From positions 2,762,001 through 2,826,000 of the forward strand of contig NC_091940.1 of assembly GCF_041260155.1 (NCBI RefSeq): 64,000 bases of DNA, read 5' to 3'. The translations under genes were made by a program, and so were the position numbers. Below the pieces are notes generated by a model. It was not told where the DNA came from, made no database searches, and saw nothing but the letters and a program-made list of their open reading frames with translations. This document shows, piece by piece, positions 1-12,900 of the stretch. Position 1 is the first letter of the stretch, and the number at the start of each line of letters is the position of its first letter. The DNA comes from Ptychodera flava (lineage: Eukaryota; Hemichordata; Enteropneusta; Ptychoderidae).

Positions 1-3000
1 GTGAGTGGTTTCATTGAACCATCAACAGTAGAAGCCAGTACCGAACAATACCGAACTCAAAATCCACTTTACATGACAATTTTTACATATAATTGTTTTG
101 AAATATGATATAAATATAAGAAAAACCAAATATCAAACACCATTGCAAGTAATTGATCTAATTGCCTTGGAGATAGGGTAAGCCTTTATATAATGATTCA
201 TCCACAATTGCATTCCTCTGTAATGTTGGCAACATTCTTTTGTTGATTAATATGTGTGTTTCTTTATATGATCAAGAGTCTAGTATATGGCAATAAGCAT
301 TATTTGTACCTGTGGTATGTAGAATAGCTTGAAGGATAACTCCAGAGAATCAGAGTGTAACAATTATGTGATTGTCTTTGATATGTGTGTTTATGATGAA
401 AAATATCACAAAGCAATCCTAGACAAGGAAAAGTGTCAAAGTTTTATCTGAATAGCAAGGTACAAAACAGTGTCTATCTCAGCTGGGATATGATGTGTTT
501 AACTTCCTTAATGTAACTGGATCCCTGTCTGTTGCCATGTACAGAAACTTCCAGAATACTGTCTGGAACATATCGCACCAAATCCGAATGCTGAAAATAA
601 ATATTGTAAATCAATTTAGGTTGTCATATAGCTAGTCTAGACAAGATGCCAATTTTTTAATGCATTCTGAACGAGAACAAGAACATAGACATAGCATAGT
701 GAGACTAAGCAGAATGTAATATAATTTGTAATTTCATGTGTTTTGTCTCAGATTCAAACAGAAGGGTTAATGGTGATGAGAATCTTTGTCATGGCTATTG
801 CCTGCTAGAGTTGCTACAATCAATCAATCAAGTGAGGTTGTGTCCATGAGAGGTGACTTTGGACAATGAAATCACCAAATAACTAATCTTGTACTACAGT
901 CACTCCACAAAGTGACAGTAGTAGTAGAAGATTGTTTTAGAAGTCATAAAACCTTTGAATCTACTTGTAAGCTCATGAAAAATAGCAGCCAATCAGAGAT
1001 GCAAAATGGAAGTTTTGGAGAAAGAAGACTGACAGAAATCGCAAAAATTTGACTGGCACCATTACTATTACGTTACGTATTTGACATATATAAATATATA
1101 TATAAAAATATAAATATATAATGTATTGAGGAAATTTACAGATAATCTAATAAATATGTGTTTCTCGTGAAAATGTTATGCGGTATGTCATGCTATCAGT
1201 ATTGCTCAAAATGTAGCAAAATTTAGCATCTTCGCTCAAGCTGGTGAAATTTTCTTAGTTCACTGCTATGGAGTTCAACAACTTTTATATTGATTGGATA
1301 TGTTGTGGACAACATATTAGTGAAACTAAACTCATCCTCAAATTGTGGTCACTTATCCTCAATTTAGTAATGTATTCGCTGTCGTTTTCATTTTTAACAC
1401 AGATTCAATACTTTTCCACTTTAAAATCTGTTTTAAATTTTCTATATATGCATATATATGAGCACAGACATTACCAGTAGTTTGAATCAGTTTTGAAAAC
1501 AATGTAAATATACACAAGTTCATCAAAGCAAGAATGTTACATTTCTTGCAGCGAAAGAACATCCCTGAACACATACAAAATTTTTTAATCAATTTTATGT
1601 ATCATGATGTTACATTCAATGTATGCTTGACATCATAAAAAGTTTCAGAATTTTTACCAGCCAACAATATCAGAATGCAAATACTTTCAAAATTGGTTTT
1701 TAGACGATATCCGAAAGCAGTGCTTCTTGACAGTTTTAACCTAATAAATTCAACATAGCAATCTTATCACTGATATGGACAATGATTACAGCATTTTGTC
1801 AAGTAATGACAAGTTTCTAACACCTGTATTTACAGCTGTCATCCATAAACCCAATGTGCAGTGTTTTGGCTGAGTCACTGTTCATCATATCACCATTCTC
1901 TGTTCATAATGAGTTTACAGCAATCAAATTTGGAAGTTTGACACAAAGTTGATTCAAAGGAACTCTGAGAAATAAGAAATGATTTTTAGATTCTTTGTAA
2001 GTGTTAAATTGATCCAACATGTTCAGAGGATATCATTTTCTCAAAAACCTGTTTTGCATATGTATTTTCTTCTTCACTGGGTGTGTTTCTTTTGTATATG
2101 ATAGTTTCATCTTCATTGGCGCATTGTCAGTCGTACAATCTGTCTTCAAGTAGCCTATGCCATGTTCACCATTCTCCTTGCTGAAGATCTATGCATCAAA
2201 GCCAAGCATGACAAATAAAGATATTCAGATGTGGTAATGACATTCATTTTTATGTCATGATTCTTCAATATTTGTTCGGTATTAGACTTTACCAACAAAA
2301 CAATACAATGAAAGCCAGGCCATTGACCTTGATGTGAAGAAGTCAATTGTGGCATTTGCCAGTAAATAGAAAACGGTATACACATGGCATTTGGAAAATA
2401 ATTATTTCCATTTCTCAAATTATTGAAGGTTGTTTTGGCACAGCAAAAAATTTGATGTATTCTTTTGTTTTCTTTAACGTTTACATACTTCTGACTAGTA
2501 TCTAACTTGGATCAACTACTTGTCATATGGGTTATAAAATCGTGTATTTTATTGATGTTTTGAATCTCTTCTCCCAAATCTTTTTGTACATTTGAAAATT
2601 TTTATGATCAACTGGATAATATACTTTACACCGTGATATTGCCTATTGTGCTTGATGGTTTTGGAATATGAATCCAAACAAGCTGTAACAATATACTTAC
2701 GTGGTATGTGGCTGCTGTCGAAATGAAACCAGATGCAGCTATACAGATGTCATTTCTCAGAAATTTCTTATGCCTTTGGCTATATTTTACTTCAACCTGT
2801 TTATAATCCCATACTACCAAAACTGAGATATTCAATAAATCTGTTACCATGGCAACATACCTGTTACTCAGTAATTAATGAAATTAAAAGTCCCTTCAAA
2901 TCCAAATTAAATCAGGCGATAGTAACTAATTTCAGGACAAGTCTTGATTTACAAAAGTGGTCAGTTTGACTTCAGAAAAATATGCATAAATCCCATGAAA

Positions 3001-4024
3001 TCAGTTTTCCATTCTATTTTATGCAAAAATAGCCCACTGTCTATGCCTTTTTGGGATTACTATTGTTAAATATTTAGAATTCTCCATCTAAAGACAACTG
3101 TTTAGGTGTTTTCTGGTGATAACTTCTGACTATGGGAATGTATTTTACTGTTGGTCCAGGAGAGTGAGAAAACAGATGTACCGGTATACCTAGAAATTTG
3201 ACATTAAAAGCAATACCATATCAAATTGAAATTAACCATAGACAGTCTACTGTGAATTAACATACAGGCAGTGTAGTGCTTTACATGCATTATCAGCCTA
3301 CTTTACCAATTTGAAGTCCAAATTGATTTTAGAGAAATCCCTTTAAATGCTGTGCAAATGATGACTTGTGCATGCCCATCATTCAAATTGCCATCTTGAG
3401 AAGTAAAGAGACAAAAACTTAAAGGCTGAAGGAAATACTATCGTCAATTGTGTGTGTGTGTTGTAGAACTCTGATAAAATCCAGTGGCATCACAGGATTG
3501 TTGAAGCATTCAAGTGTAATGACCACATTCCAGAGTCCATCAATGGTTGAAAAAGAATTGAATTGTTAATATTAATTGCTACACTATCAAAACTGCTGGG
3601 TGTTCAAACAGTAACAGCAAAGAAAACGTATAGTTGCCAATATTCATTATCTTGCTTGACTTGCTTGACTAAGGCTATCCACATTTGAATCTGAATTTAC
3701 AATACAAAAGGTGTATCATGCATTGTAATACTCTTAACTTCTAAGCACTTTATCAAAATAAACTTGTATCATATAAATATAAAATAATGTTTGTAGAACT
3801 CTATGTATAACAGCGTACGTGTTAACCTAACTAATTTAAATTTTGTAAATGGGCCAGGCTCGACTAGCGAACAGCTATATTTTCTGGCTCCACATTACCA
3901 CTGAAATGTAAATTTTGTATTTGCTTGTTATGACTTGTGAAGTGCACTACCACTTTTCATGGTAATAAACCAAACCAAAAATGATTATTAATTATGAACA
4001 AGACAGATCAGGTTGGGACAAAAT

Positions 4025-4026
<2 letters not shown>
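1..4026. other. AT-rich region, no gene recognised
   Basis: No open frame here is longer than about 90 codons and none resembles a protein family I know. Short AT-rich runs occur near 1080-1125 and a short TG run near 3450. I found no convincing exon, RNA gene or transposon end by eye. Exons of a neighbouring gene's untranslated region cannot be excluded. Confidence 0.5.

Positions 4027-4116
<90 letters not shown>
4027..4116. repeat. (TA)45 microsatellite
   Basis: An uninterrupted 90-bp run of alternating A and T. The open frame of repeated Ile-Tyr residues on the minus strand is a product of the repeat and not a gene. Confidence 0.98.
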
Positions 4117-4119
<3 letters not shown>

Positions 4120-5616
4120 TATTTTTTAAACATTCTATTTTGATTAAATTGTTAACATGCCAGTCGTAGCATAGTAATTTCAACACTGGTTAAAGTGTGA
4201 ATACACTATATTGAATGAGCTGTGCATGTATATCACACTTTCTGTGCATAACTAGATGTCCAGAACTGCTTTACATAAATTGATGTCAATCACTAATATC
4301 AAAGAGAGAACAGCAGTAAATCAAAACTCCAGTTTCTAATTAGACTCTTACCAGCCATCATGATGAATGTTAATGAAATGCTTTGCTATTAAGTGACCGT
4401 TAATGTTGGTATAGCTTAATATACAAGGAACAGCAGCTGTATCTTATGGCAAGTTTTCACGATTTTATTCTGTATATTAATGACAGAAATGCCCAACGTA
4501 GTATACATATGTATAAAGTGTTATGTTATTGCTAAATATAAATTTTGGTCAGAACTGAAAATTAAGCTTTTGGCTAAAAATATACAGGCTAATTCATGAA
4601 GCTGAACACTGCATATTGGTGTAATCCTCTTCTCTGAAACTGCTTTTTCAATTACTTTGAAACTTGGTGTGCATGTCACAAGAGGCAACTTAAGTCAGCA
4701 ACTTTGTTCAAATTGTGGTGAATTTTATATATTTGTAATTTTTCGGCAATTTTCCCATTTTGGTCAAAAAATTATCTTTGCTGAAACCACTTCCCTGATT
4801 GCTTTGCAATGCTAAAACATAGATGAGAATTTGTTAAAATGACGTTATTATTCACCATAAATACACAATTGACTTGAAAAAATGTAAAATCAGTAAATAA
4901 CTTGATAAATGTAGGCCAGGTTGCTTTGAAAATTTTTATTTAGGCACCTAGGTAGACATGTGTTGGTCACCTTTTAGCTGATGTCTGGAGTTATGTATTT
5001 TTCAGGATTATGTAAATCCCCTGTCTGTTTCATTAAAATTTGGTTCGGAGGGTTGTAAAATATGTGTATGTTTGTTTTGGACATTTCCTTATTAGCATGA
5101 TGACACTGCCCGCATCCTTGTGAAATAGGGTAGCGGCAGTTTGGCACACTATTTTCATGCTAATGTGGCAATTGTGTGCCATATTTTTCATCACGGGTTA
5201 AAGAAATAATAGTTTAAAGAAATCATGAACAGTTCAACACTATAACAGCTGGTATTTTGTTTATTTTGACCTGCCATACCTGATCAAATGTGAGCACAGT
5301 GTCCTTGACGCTTTTTTATGATCTCAGTTTTCCCTGTTATCTTTTAATGACAGGTTCAGAAACTTTATTTAAAAAACTAGTAGCTAAGAATAGACATCAA
5401 ATCAGGTCCAATAATCGTTATCATTCAAGGTAACTAAGAAATTTACCAGGTCCAAGGAACATATTAAAAATGACAAAGGCAATGGGGTCATCTTGAACCA
5501 CAAAATAGTGGTGGTACCAGGTGTCCGGAATGGGTAAGCGTACCCTGCCAGCTAGCCGCACCCGTGAAGATTGACCCAAAGCGACAAATCCATTGTTATT
5601 TGGTGAATTCACCAAA
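4117..5616. other. Intergenic, no feature recognised
   Basis: AT-rich sequence without a recognisable coding segment. Near 5093-5163 a TTAGCATGA and its inverted copy flank short complementary GCC/GGC stretches, which could be a decayed foldback element, but the match is weak. Confidence 0.4.
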
Positions 5617-6260
5617 TTACTTTTGTGAGTCAAAATTTGGTATGCTGTCACTCATCATTTGAGTAACAGACAGGTCATATTTTGATACAATATCTCCGTA
5701 TCTACCGTAGAACTTCTTAAATGATTTCACTAATCTACTTTCTGAGAATCCTTGCCTCACTAACTTTTGAGCTAATAGGCTGTGTCTAACTCGAAAGTCT
5801 TCATATAAATTGCATGCTGTACTGTATCTAAGGAGTTGTGAAATATACACGCCATAAGCTGGAGATGATGGTATATTGCTCGACAAAAAGGGAAAGTTTA
5901 TGATTTCAAAATTGAAATCGTCTCTTTTGTCATACAGCTTAGTATATAGTGTATTTTGTCTAATTTCAAACAATACGTCTAGGTATGAAGCCGAGTCCAC
6001 ACTTTCAGTTGTTTCTTTTATTTCTAAATCATCTTGGTAGATGTGGTGTAGATAATTGGATATACCAGCATTGTTTAGTTTAAACTGATCAGATCATCGA
6101 TATATCTGTGGGTGTTGTTAAATCGCTTGGCAATCCTTTTACACCCAGATTTCTGAAGTGATTGTATGAACTCTGCTTCATACGAATACAAAAATAAGTC
6201 TGCAAGAAGTGGGGCGCAGTTTGTGCCCATGGGAATGCCTATGGTTTGCCTGAAAGAATC
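5617..6260 (-). pseudogene. Reverse-transcriptase fragment of a retroelement, frameshifted
   Basis: Read on the minus strand, the upstream part gives IGIPMGTNCAPLLADLF (about 6250-6195), which is RT motif B. It is followed by RYIDDLI (about 6105-6085), the catalytic YxDD box. The frame then breaks at a 5-bp tandem duplication, TAAACTAAAC near 6080. The downstream part (6062-5617) continues the same protein through ASYLD, KLYDKRDDF, NFPFLSSNIP and AYGVYISQL, a conserved block that follows the catalytic box in this RT group. Upstream RT motifs, any endonuclease and the element ends are missing, so this is a dead fragment of roughly 210 codons. I recognise the family by these motifs but cannot assign the clade (Penelope-like or non-LTR) with confidence. 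Confidence 0.85.
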
Positions 6261-7026
6261 GCGCCCTTTAATACGCCGAAAACTTCACCTCAGGCTGGTA
6301 TGATTCTTTTTATGTAATCCCCCACCCCGGATCCACCGTCCCACAGGCCGAAGAAATTGACCAGTCCCTAACCCAGCTGGCATGGGTCACTTTTGGGTCG
6401 AGAATCATCCTTCTAGCAACTGTTGTAATATAGAAATTTTCTTGCAACAGTGAAGACCAAATAGTAAAAGTAAGAAACTTATTACTCTATATTAACATCA
6501 GACTCGGTATGTATTCAAGTGGTATCAACTGCTATATTTCAGAGAAAAATTGCAAGACTGTACGAAAGGTAAATGAAAAATTCTGACCGAGCAGTTTTTC
6601 ATCGTGCCTATATTAATGTATCAGTGCGTATCTTCATTTATTTGGCCAGCAAGTAATTATATCAAATGTAAAGACACGTTTTTGAACACTGTTGAAAGGA
6701 AATAAAAATGTTCCAGTCGTAATGTACACCCAGCATTGTCCATGAAAAGTCAGCTGTGGCTGTGCATAATGTCAAATGGTAGTCTGCATTGAGTATGATT
6801 CACCTCCATAAGTACGATGGAGACACTACTTTATCTATCGACACTCCCCTCCACGCCGTGCTTTTTCTTATCATATTTCTTGTCCGCTAACTTCTACCCC
6901 TGTCTACAACCTACAATGACATGTCCATTTCAAGTTATTGAATTACCCCGCCTCGCTATATGTTAAAATACTGCCTGTCCACCGCTACCCTCGAGCTTAG
7001 AACAACTATGTCGGCTGTCGTATTTA
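6261..7026. other. Flank of RT fragment, no gene recognised
   Basis: The RT similarity stops near 6260. The C-rich stretch at 6316-6400 could be more of the same element or a different repeat. No coding segment was recognised. Confidence 0.4.
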
Positions 7027-7196
7027 CCACGGGCGTTATGTTGACTGGGTACTTTGTAAAAGTGTAGTTTATGCGACGTTCTGACGTTCTGTTCCGAGGC
7101 TGTTCCGACGTTCTGTTCCGTAGTCTTAAGGCTACGGAACAGAACGTCGCATAAACTACACTTTTACAAACTACCCAGTCAACATAACGCCTGTGG
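7027..7196. repeat. Foldback inverted repeat with 56-bp arms
   Basis: Bases 7027-7082 and 7141-7196 are reverse complements with only two mismatches in 56. Between them lies a second, perfect hairpin (GACGTTCTGTTCCGTAG at 7108-7124 against 7131-7147, with the short loop TCTTAA) and extra copies of CGACGTTCTGTTCCG. This is the form of a foldback MITE. No clear target-site duplication was found. Confidence 0.85.
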
Positions 7197-7462
7197 TATT
7201 TATATCGGAAACTCACACACCTGCGGTAAGGCCAAGTACGTCACCTCAAAGCCTGCGAACGATTGCTATAAACTTTGCAAGAGAAACATATTTTTGGAAG
7301 AGGAGAGCAAACAAATATTGAAGTTTATCATTATATTATAGTATATGTGGTTAGCAATACTTCGACCCGCGGTTCATCAGAAGGCGTGTTGGCCTCTAGC
7401 CAAACACCACTTACGCACCTGTTGAATATTAATCACAGTCCCTCTATGTGGTTAAACTAAAT

Positions 7463-8161
7463 CACAGAGTATCATAGACAGAGTGGCAACACCTATTGTT
7501 TAAGGCGTGAAGCGGTTACGTAAGCAATCCGTGTTTGCCTCGCCTCACGAAGCTCTTGGCTCTCTTTTCCGAAGAGTGCCGACCATGCACCCTTCGGCAA
7601 TTTTCGGATTTTCACCAATTGTTAAGCGAAAGTATGTTCGACAAAGTTTGTGTTGTTGTTGTCGTGTGGTGCTGATCGGAATTGATGTGCTGGCAAAAAC
7701 GGGAGTGTTTTGAGCTTCAGGAAAATAAATTTTACCGTTTTAAAAATTCCTCTCATATTTTTATGAATATATAATGAGTGTGTTTGAACCAAATTTGAAA
7801 GTCTTTTATCGATACTGTCTGGTTTCACTCAATGGTTTACGGTCAGTCATACCGTCTTTTACACGTGCGTCAAGAAAGGACATGTTTATGAAACTACTGG
7901 CGTGTTATGTTTTGATTGGCGAGAAGCAGTGTTTCTGGCCTGAGAGCTCACAAAGTAACTATGGTTGCTACGCGACTGGCAGTACGATGCCATCTCGTCG
8001 TATGTTTCGCATAATCTCGTGTAATTATCAACCACAAACAAAGCCTCCAAAAAGTTTAACACCTTTGAAGCTCATTTTAATATGAAAAGCCAATAGTCTA
8101 CCGAGACGACCATGGAACAAAAGGCATGCAAGTGTTGCCACTCTGTCTATGATACTCTGTG
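7463..8161. mobile_element. Non-autonomous TIR element flanked by a long direct repeat
   Basis: The ends are perfect 30-bp inverted repeats: 7463-7492, beginning CACAGAGTATCATAGAC, and 8132-8161, its reverse complement. Immediately outside both ends stands GTTAAACTAAAT (7451-7462 and 8162-8173). The match extends to 19 bp if the palindromic TGTG/CAC edges are counted. The interior (about 640 bp) has no transposase-like frame. A 12-bp or longer target duplication is unusual, and I do not assign a superfamily. TTAA inside the direct repeat would also suit a TTAA-targeting element that landed in a pre-existing duplication. Confidence 0.9.
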
Positions 8162-9851
8162 GTTAAACTAAATCACGGATCTAATACTGAATACAAAACG
8201 TACGCATGGCCGTGCATGGATAAATCACAAACACGTTGGCGAGACAGCTGCGGGACGCCCCAGCTTTGACCCAGGGGTATGCACATCTGTACCGCGATTT
8301 TGCGGCACCCCCCTTTCGCCTCGTATAGACTTTTGACCGAGACAGTATTTAGAAAAAGTAGACTTCATCCCAGTTTTTCTCTCAAACACAACTTCTGTCC
8401 ACAACTATTGTTGTACAAAATGTACAAAATCAAAATAAACAATGTGGATTTAAGACGTCCATGTAACAAAACTTTGTAAAATTTGTAGGCCTAATTGTGC
8501 TTGGTAGTACACCTGTACCCAATGCAGGGGTGAGTGCTGTCCGACACTTTAATAGGGCTGATTTTCGGTGCCAATCCGGGTATAGCGGCGACATCGCAGC
8601 TGACAACACGTATACTGTGAAGTGATTCACGCAAGACCAGGTGTCCACAAGTCTGATTCTATTAACAATCAGTCCTTGCAAATCAAGTTATTAGGTGATG
8701 GCATCTCCCACGCAAGTCTTATAAAGCAAAAATGATCAATGAATGCAAATGCAACAGTGACTATGACTTTCTCCAAGGTATGAAATTAAACTATTATATA
8801 ATGCGAACGCATTATATAAATGCATATGGTCTTTAATATGCAAAAAGGAGTTCTTGTACTCCAAATTCAACTGTGTGTGCTATCATTGTGGTTGCTATAC
8901 TTCAGGGAATATAGAGTAAATGAGACACCACATGGTGACTAACACTGTCGACAAACGTGTGCTCCCCTCCCATATGCCATGAAATGGTGCGGAGAAGAAC
9001 GTTGTATGTCTAAAGATCTCTGTCTACATTTGATAGGACTCAACAAACTTCTTTCCTCACATCCCCTCCCTGTGTTTGTCCCTCCCTTCTTTCCCTACGA
9101 CACAACAACGTTTAATCCAATACCATAGCATTAACCATGCACATAGTGAGTAAAGTATTGTCCTAAATCAGGCCATTATTTGTGATTTTCTCTTTTTTTC
9201 TTTTAGGCGTCGCCCCTTCAAGTCGAATTTCGCTGAGTCATTGAAGTCAGTGTGCGAATCATAGTCATATTTGGTCTAGAAAGGGTGCAGGCCTACCCGC
9301 ATAACATTATTTCCTATATCGTTCCTTCATAAAATGTCTGTGATGACCGGGCCAGACAAGCCAGAAACTAATTAATAAAAGCTCAAAATGGATCAATGGA
9401 TGTTTAATCTAAAAAATAAACACCTTTCCTATTCATCTAGGTTAGGGGTGGCAGTCAATCGTAAGGGAGAATGATTCTTCATTCGTTTGTGGTCTTACAA
9501 ATGAAACGTGTGATTTGAAAGTACACAAATCGTAGAGTAACTTTTTGGCTGCAGTGAAGCTTGCATGGAAGTAAGCGAGTCAGATATTCAATGCAAACCT
9601 TTATTGAAAGCCACACCCAACGCTACAGCCGGAACGTAACATAATAAAGTTTTCCTCACACAGACAAGACCCACTTTTATTTATAGAATTTAACTAATGA
9701 AAGGAATGGCCTGCACCAACCGCAGCTATAAATTTTAATCCTTGGCTTTATGGTGTGTCGGAAATGTGCGTTTATTGTGGATATCCTGTATTCTTGCCAC
9801 AGTCCTCGCCACGACGTCCCCATGACGATTTATTACAAGCCAGACACTAAT
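8162..9851. other. Intergenic, no gene recognised
   Basis: Apart from the flanking direct repeat at the left edge and a short palindrome at 8794-8819, I see no coding sequence or RNA gene. The short open frames do not resemble known proteins. Confidence 0.4.
8794..8819. repeat. 26-bp palindrome
   Basis: TTATATAATGCG, two bases, then its exact reverse complement. It is a near-perfect dyad with AT-rich ends that could extrude as a cruciform. No function is evident. Confidence 0.8.
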
Positions 9852-9936
9852 CTAGACCTTATTTCTTCGCTTTGGCCTCCGTGCCTCTGACCACACTCCG
9901 GCGGCACGGAGGCCAAAGCGAAGAAATAGGGTCTAG
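9852..9936. repeat. Hairpin with 33-bp arms and 19-bp loop
   Basis: Bases 9852-9884 (CTAGACCTTATTTCTTCGCT...) and 9904-9936 are inverted copies with one mismatch, separated by 19 bp. The compact stem-loop is either a very short foldback MITE or, if transcribed, a miRNA-like precursor. No target duplication was seen at the ends. Confidence 0.85.
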
Positions 9937-12900
9937 GCTAGCCCAGAAACAGGCTAAGCCAAAGACATGTGTGTGTTGTTAAAGTTAGCTGTACGTGTGT
10001 AGGTATTCGGTAGATCTGATGACACTAACATAAAATGGAAGGGGGCAAGAAGGAGTATTGAGTGGAGAAAGTAGAGAATGTGGTGCATAAGTGGAACCGA
10101 CTCCCACTGTTTCAAATGCAGCCTTAGCTTGTACAGACATACACAGTTAATAAACTAAGGCTACATATTTAATACATGTTTAAACTGTTCGATGCAATAT
10201 AAATAGAAGAAATTAAATTAATTTCACATTAGCAAGATAAAAAACACCACAATACATTACAAGGAGTGGTCACGGGTGTAGATAGAGTCTCACTGAAAAA
10301 AAATACATACCGCAAACCGGCGACCTTTGTGTCATTGTCTTAACTATACGATATTCGATTCACAAGGAGTAGATATTGAAGCTTTCTTAGGTAAAGTGTT
10401 CAGATTGTAAGTAAGGTGTTATACTTAATATGAAAATGTTTGTGATGTTGAGATTGCAGAGTAGATATTTGAGAATACATGTGGGATAAATCTCCTTTTG
10501 CTGACAAACGATCACATCAGGTTTGATGGTACCTAAATAGTAAATGAAAATGATAACGTCTAGCTCTCCATGCATGTTACTTTTTATTGTCGTCGACATT
10601 CCCGAAAAAAGTCACCGATAAACAAGGATCAAGGAAGTTGTTAGCTACTTACGATGGTAGCGCTTGTCGGGATCGAGGGCGAGGTGAATAATTCATTACG
10701 CAATGGTATTGGAGACTTTTGATTGACGAACTATAAAACTAAATTATCAGAAAGTTGCGCTAAAGATAAGGTAAAGAGTGATACAAATGTGGTACTCAGT
10801 ACTGACGGAGAATATTATGGTAATGGGGTCAATATATCTGATCGGCTCATGGCACTTACTGCTGTCGCTCATGGCAAAGGGATGAAAAGAGAAATAATTT
10901 ATGGCAAGAAAGTAATGCACAACCTCCAGCTGCATGAGAATCAATTTCATTGATTCCAATTCAGAACTAAAAGTCGTGAATCAACTTGGTGTTTAACCTT
11001 TATACACCGAGCAAAGCCGTCCTAGGGTCAATCCATTTTGTTTTTCATCGTATCTTTAACGTAGATTTCATCACTGAATTAAAATGTCAAATCACTTTAC
11101 ATTTAATGATTCTGGTGACGTGCCAAAGTCTGCATAGGTACTGACAGTACCAGGTTGCGAAATAGACAAACTGTCACGCCCCCGCTATTTAGCTGCAAGC
11201 TGGTGCCACTCACAGGAGGTTCACTAAAGGACCATCTGTGTACAAACAATTTAACCAGCGAATGGGAAAGCGACACTTCATCAGCAAATGTTTCAGTACA
11301 AAATGAATAAATTCATTGAAAAAAACTTGTTTGTTTCCCTCCGGACATATATTTATTCGCAATCACTTTTAATTGTCATGGAATTATTGGGTATGATTTG
11401 TAAAAAATTGCATGCTGCTTCAGTTGCTTCACGAGAAAAATACGATGAATAAAATTACTGTTTATCGTTTGGCCTTACTTATTAATGTGAAAGGAATCCC
11501 ATTACAACCAAACTGATTAGTGTCGTTCGACAAGGCTGTTTTAAACTCTAAAAGACAAGATTTTCTTATTTGTAACTTTTGTTCTTTATTCTCTTGTAGA
11601 AGGATTTCTCACATTAGTATCGCGCCCCCCGCCCTCTACCTGGTACAAGTCCCCTTCCTCTATTACCACTCCATCCTGCATTGAGCCACCCATGCCTCAG
11701 CACTGTCCCTTACATCAACCTGAAATCTATGGTACACCTTGTACCACTTACCAACTTACCGCTTTCCTTGTCACGTGGTTTCTTGTCACGACACACCGTT
11801 GCGTCGAGACATATACCTCCTAGTTGTATTTTCAGAATTAAATTCAATATCCCATGTTCTTTGCTGTATTACGCTTGAATACTCATTCTGATAAAGCTGA
11901 GCATAAAATAAAATCCCATATTTGTTAAAATTTAGAAACATTTTTCGAATCGAGTCACACTTTGAATGGCCGCCATTTGAACACAGATTAGTTTGCGGCA
12001 ATTTCCTTATATTCTCACACGTACACATCGATCGCATTGGGTTTTTTTCTGTTGTGATTTTACAGACGAAGTTGTTGAGCGATACAATCATAACGCTATG
12101 AACAGAAATTTTGTCAAAACTACCTTAAGAACATTCCTACGGTAAGATCAGAGTAAGCACGCCAAATCAACTTACCTTGAGGTTGTAAGTTGGGGTTAGG
12201 ATTAGTTTCATTGTACAGTTTTCCACAGTGTGTGATGGGACCAAGATATATCCTACCCAGACGGGAAAGATTGTGGGGGGGGGGGGGGACCTAAGGCAGT
12301 CCTTTTGTGATGTGCCTGTCTATTCTTCAGCGTATAAGCTGCTTCCGTGTGTAACATAAAATAACTAATATGTACAGTAGTAATGGCACAAATTGTCCAC
12401 CGTTTTGTTTGGGTAACAGAATTCAATGTTAAAGGCTTCACAACAGATATTAAACACTGTTACATGTATTTGAAACTTGACCCAATTTTTTCTTCTTTTG
12501 ATTTAAAAGTTTTCACATGATGATGACTGTTAAACTTTAATACCTTGTGATGTGAACACCTTTTCTACAAAGCTATTGGCCATGCGTCAGGTCGTTGCTA
12601 GGTGATGATGTTTTTATTTCGTTCCACGTCGAGGAAGACAATATAACCTCTCAGATGAAGCGTGACGTACGGTATGGTCGATTCGCTGGTCGGACACCGG
12701 ATAGCCGGATATACCAACAGTTTCACTTCTTGGAACAAAGTGATTCTTTGCAAGTGAAACAAATGAATTTACATTCATTTGATCTTGGTAATTAATGATG
12801 TCGTGAAAAACAGACTCTGAGTTCTTTTCTGCGTCATGAACATTTAAGAGTGATGACGTCACTGGTCGACTCAATGGCCTTATCAAGCCTAGCCGTGCAC

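Noticed and set aside
3992..4186. Ile-Tyr repeat open frame
   Set aside because: Simple translation of a (TA)n microsatellite.
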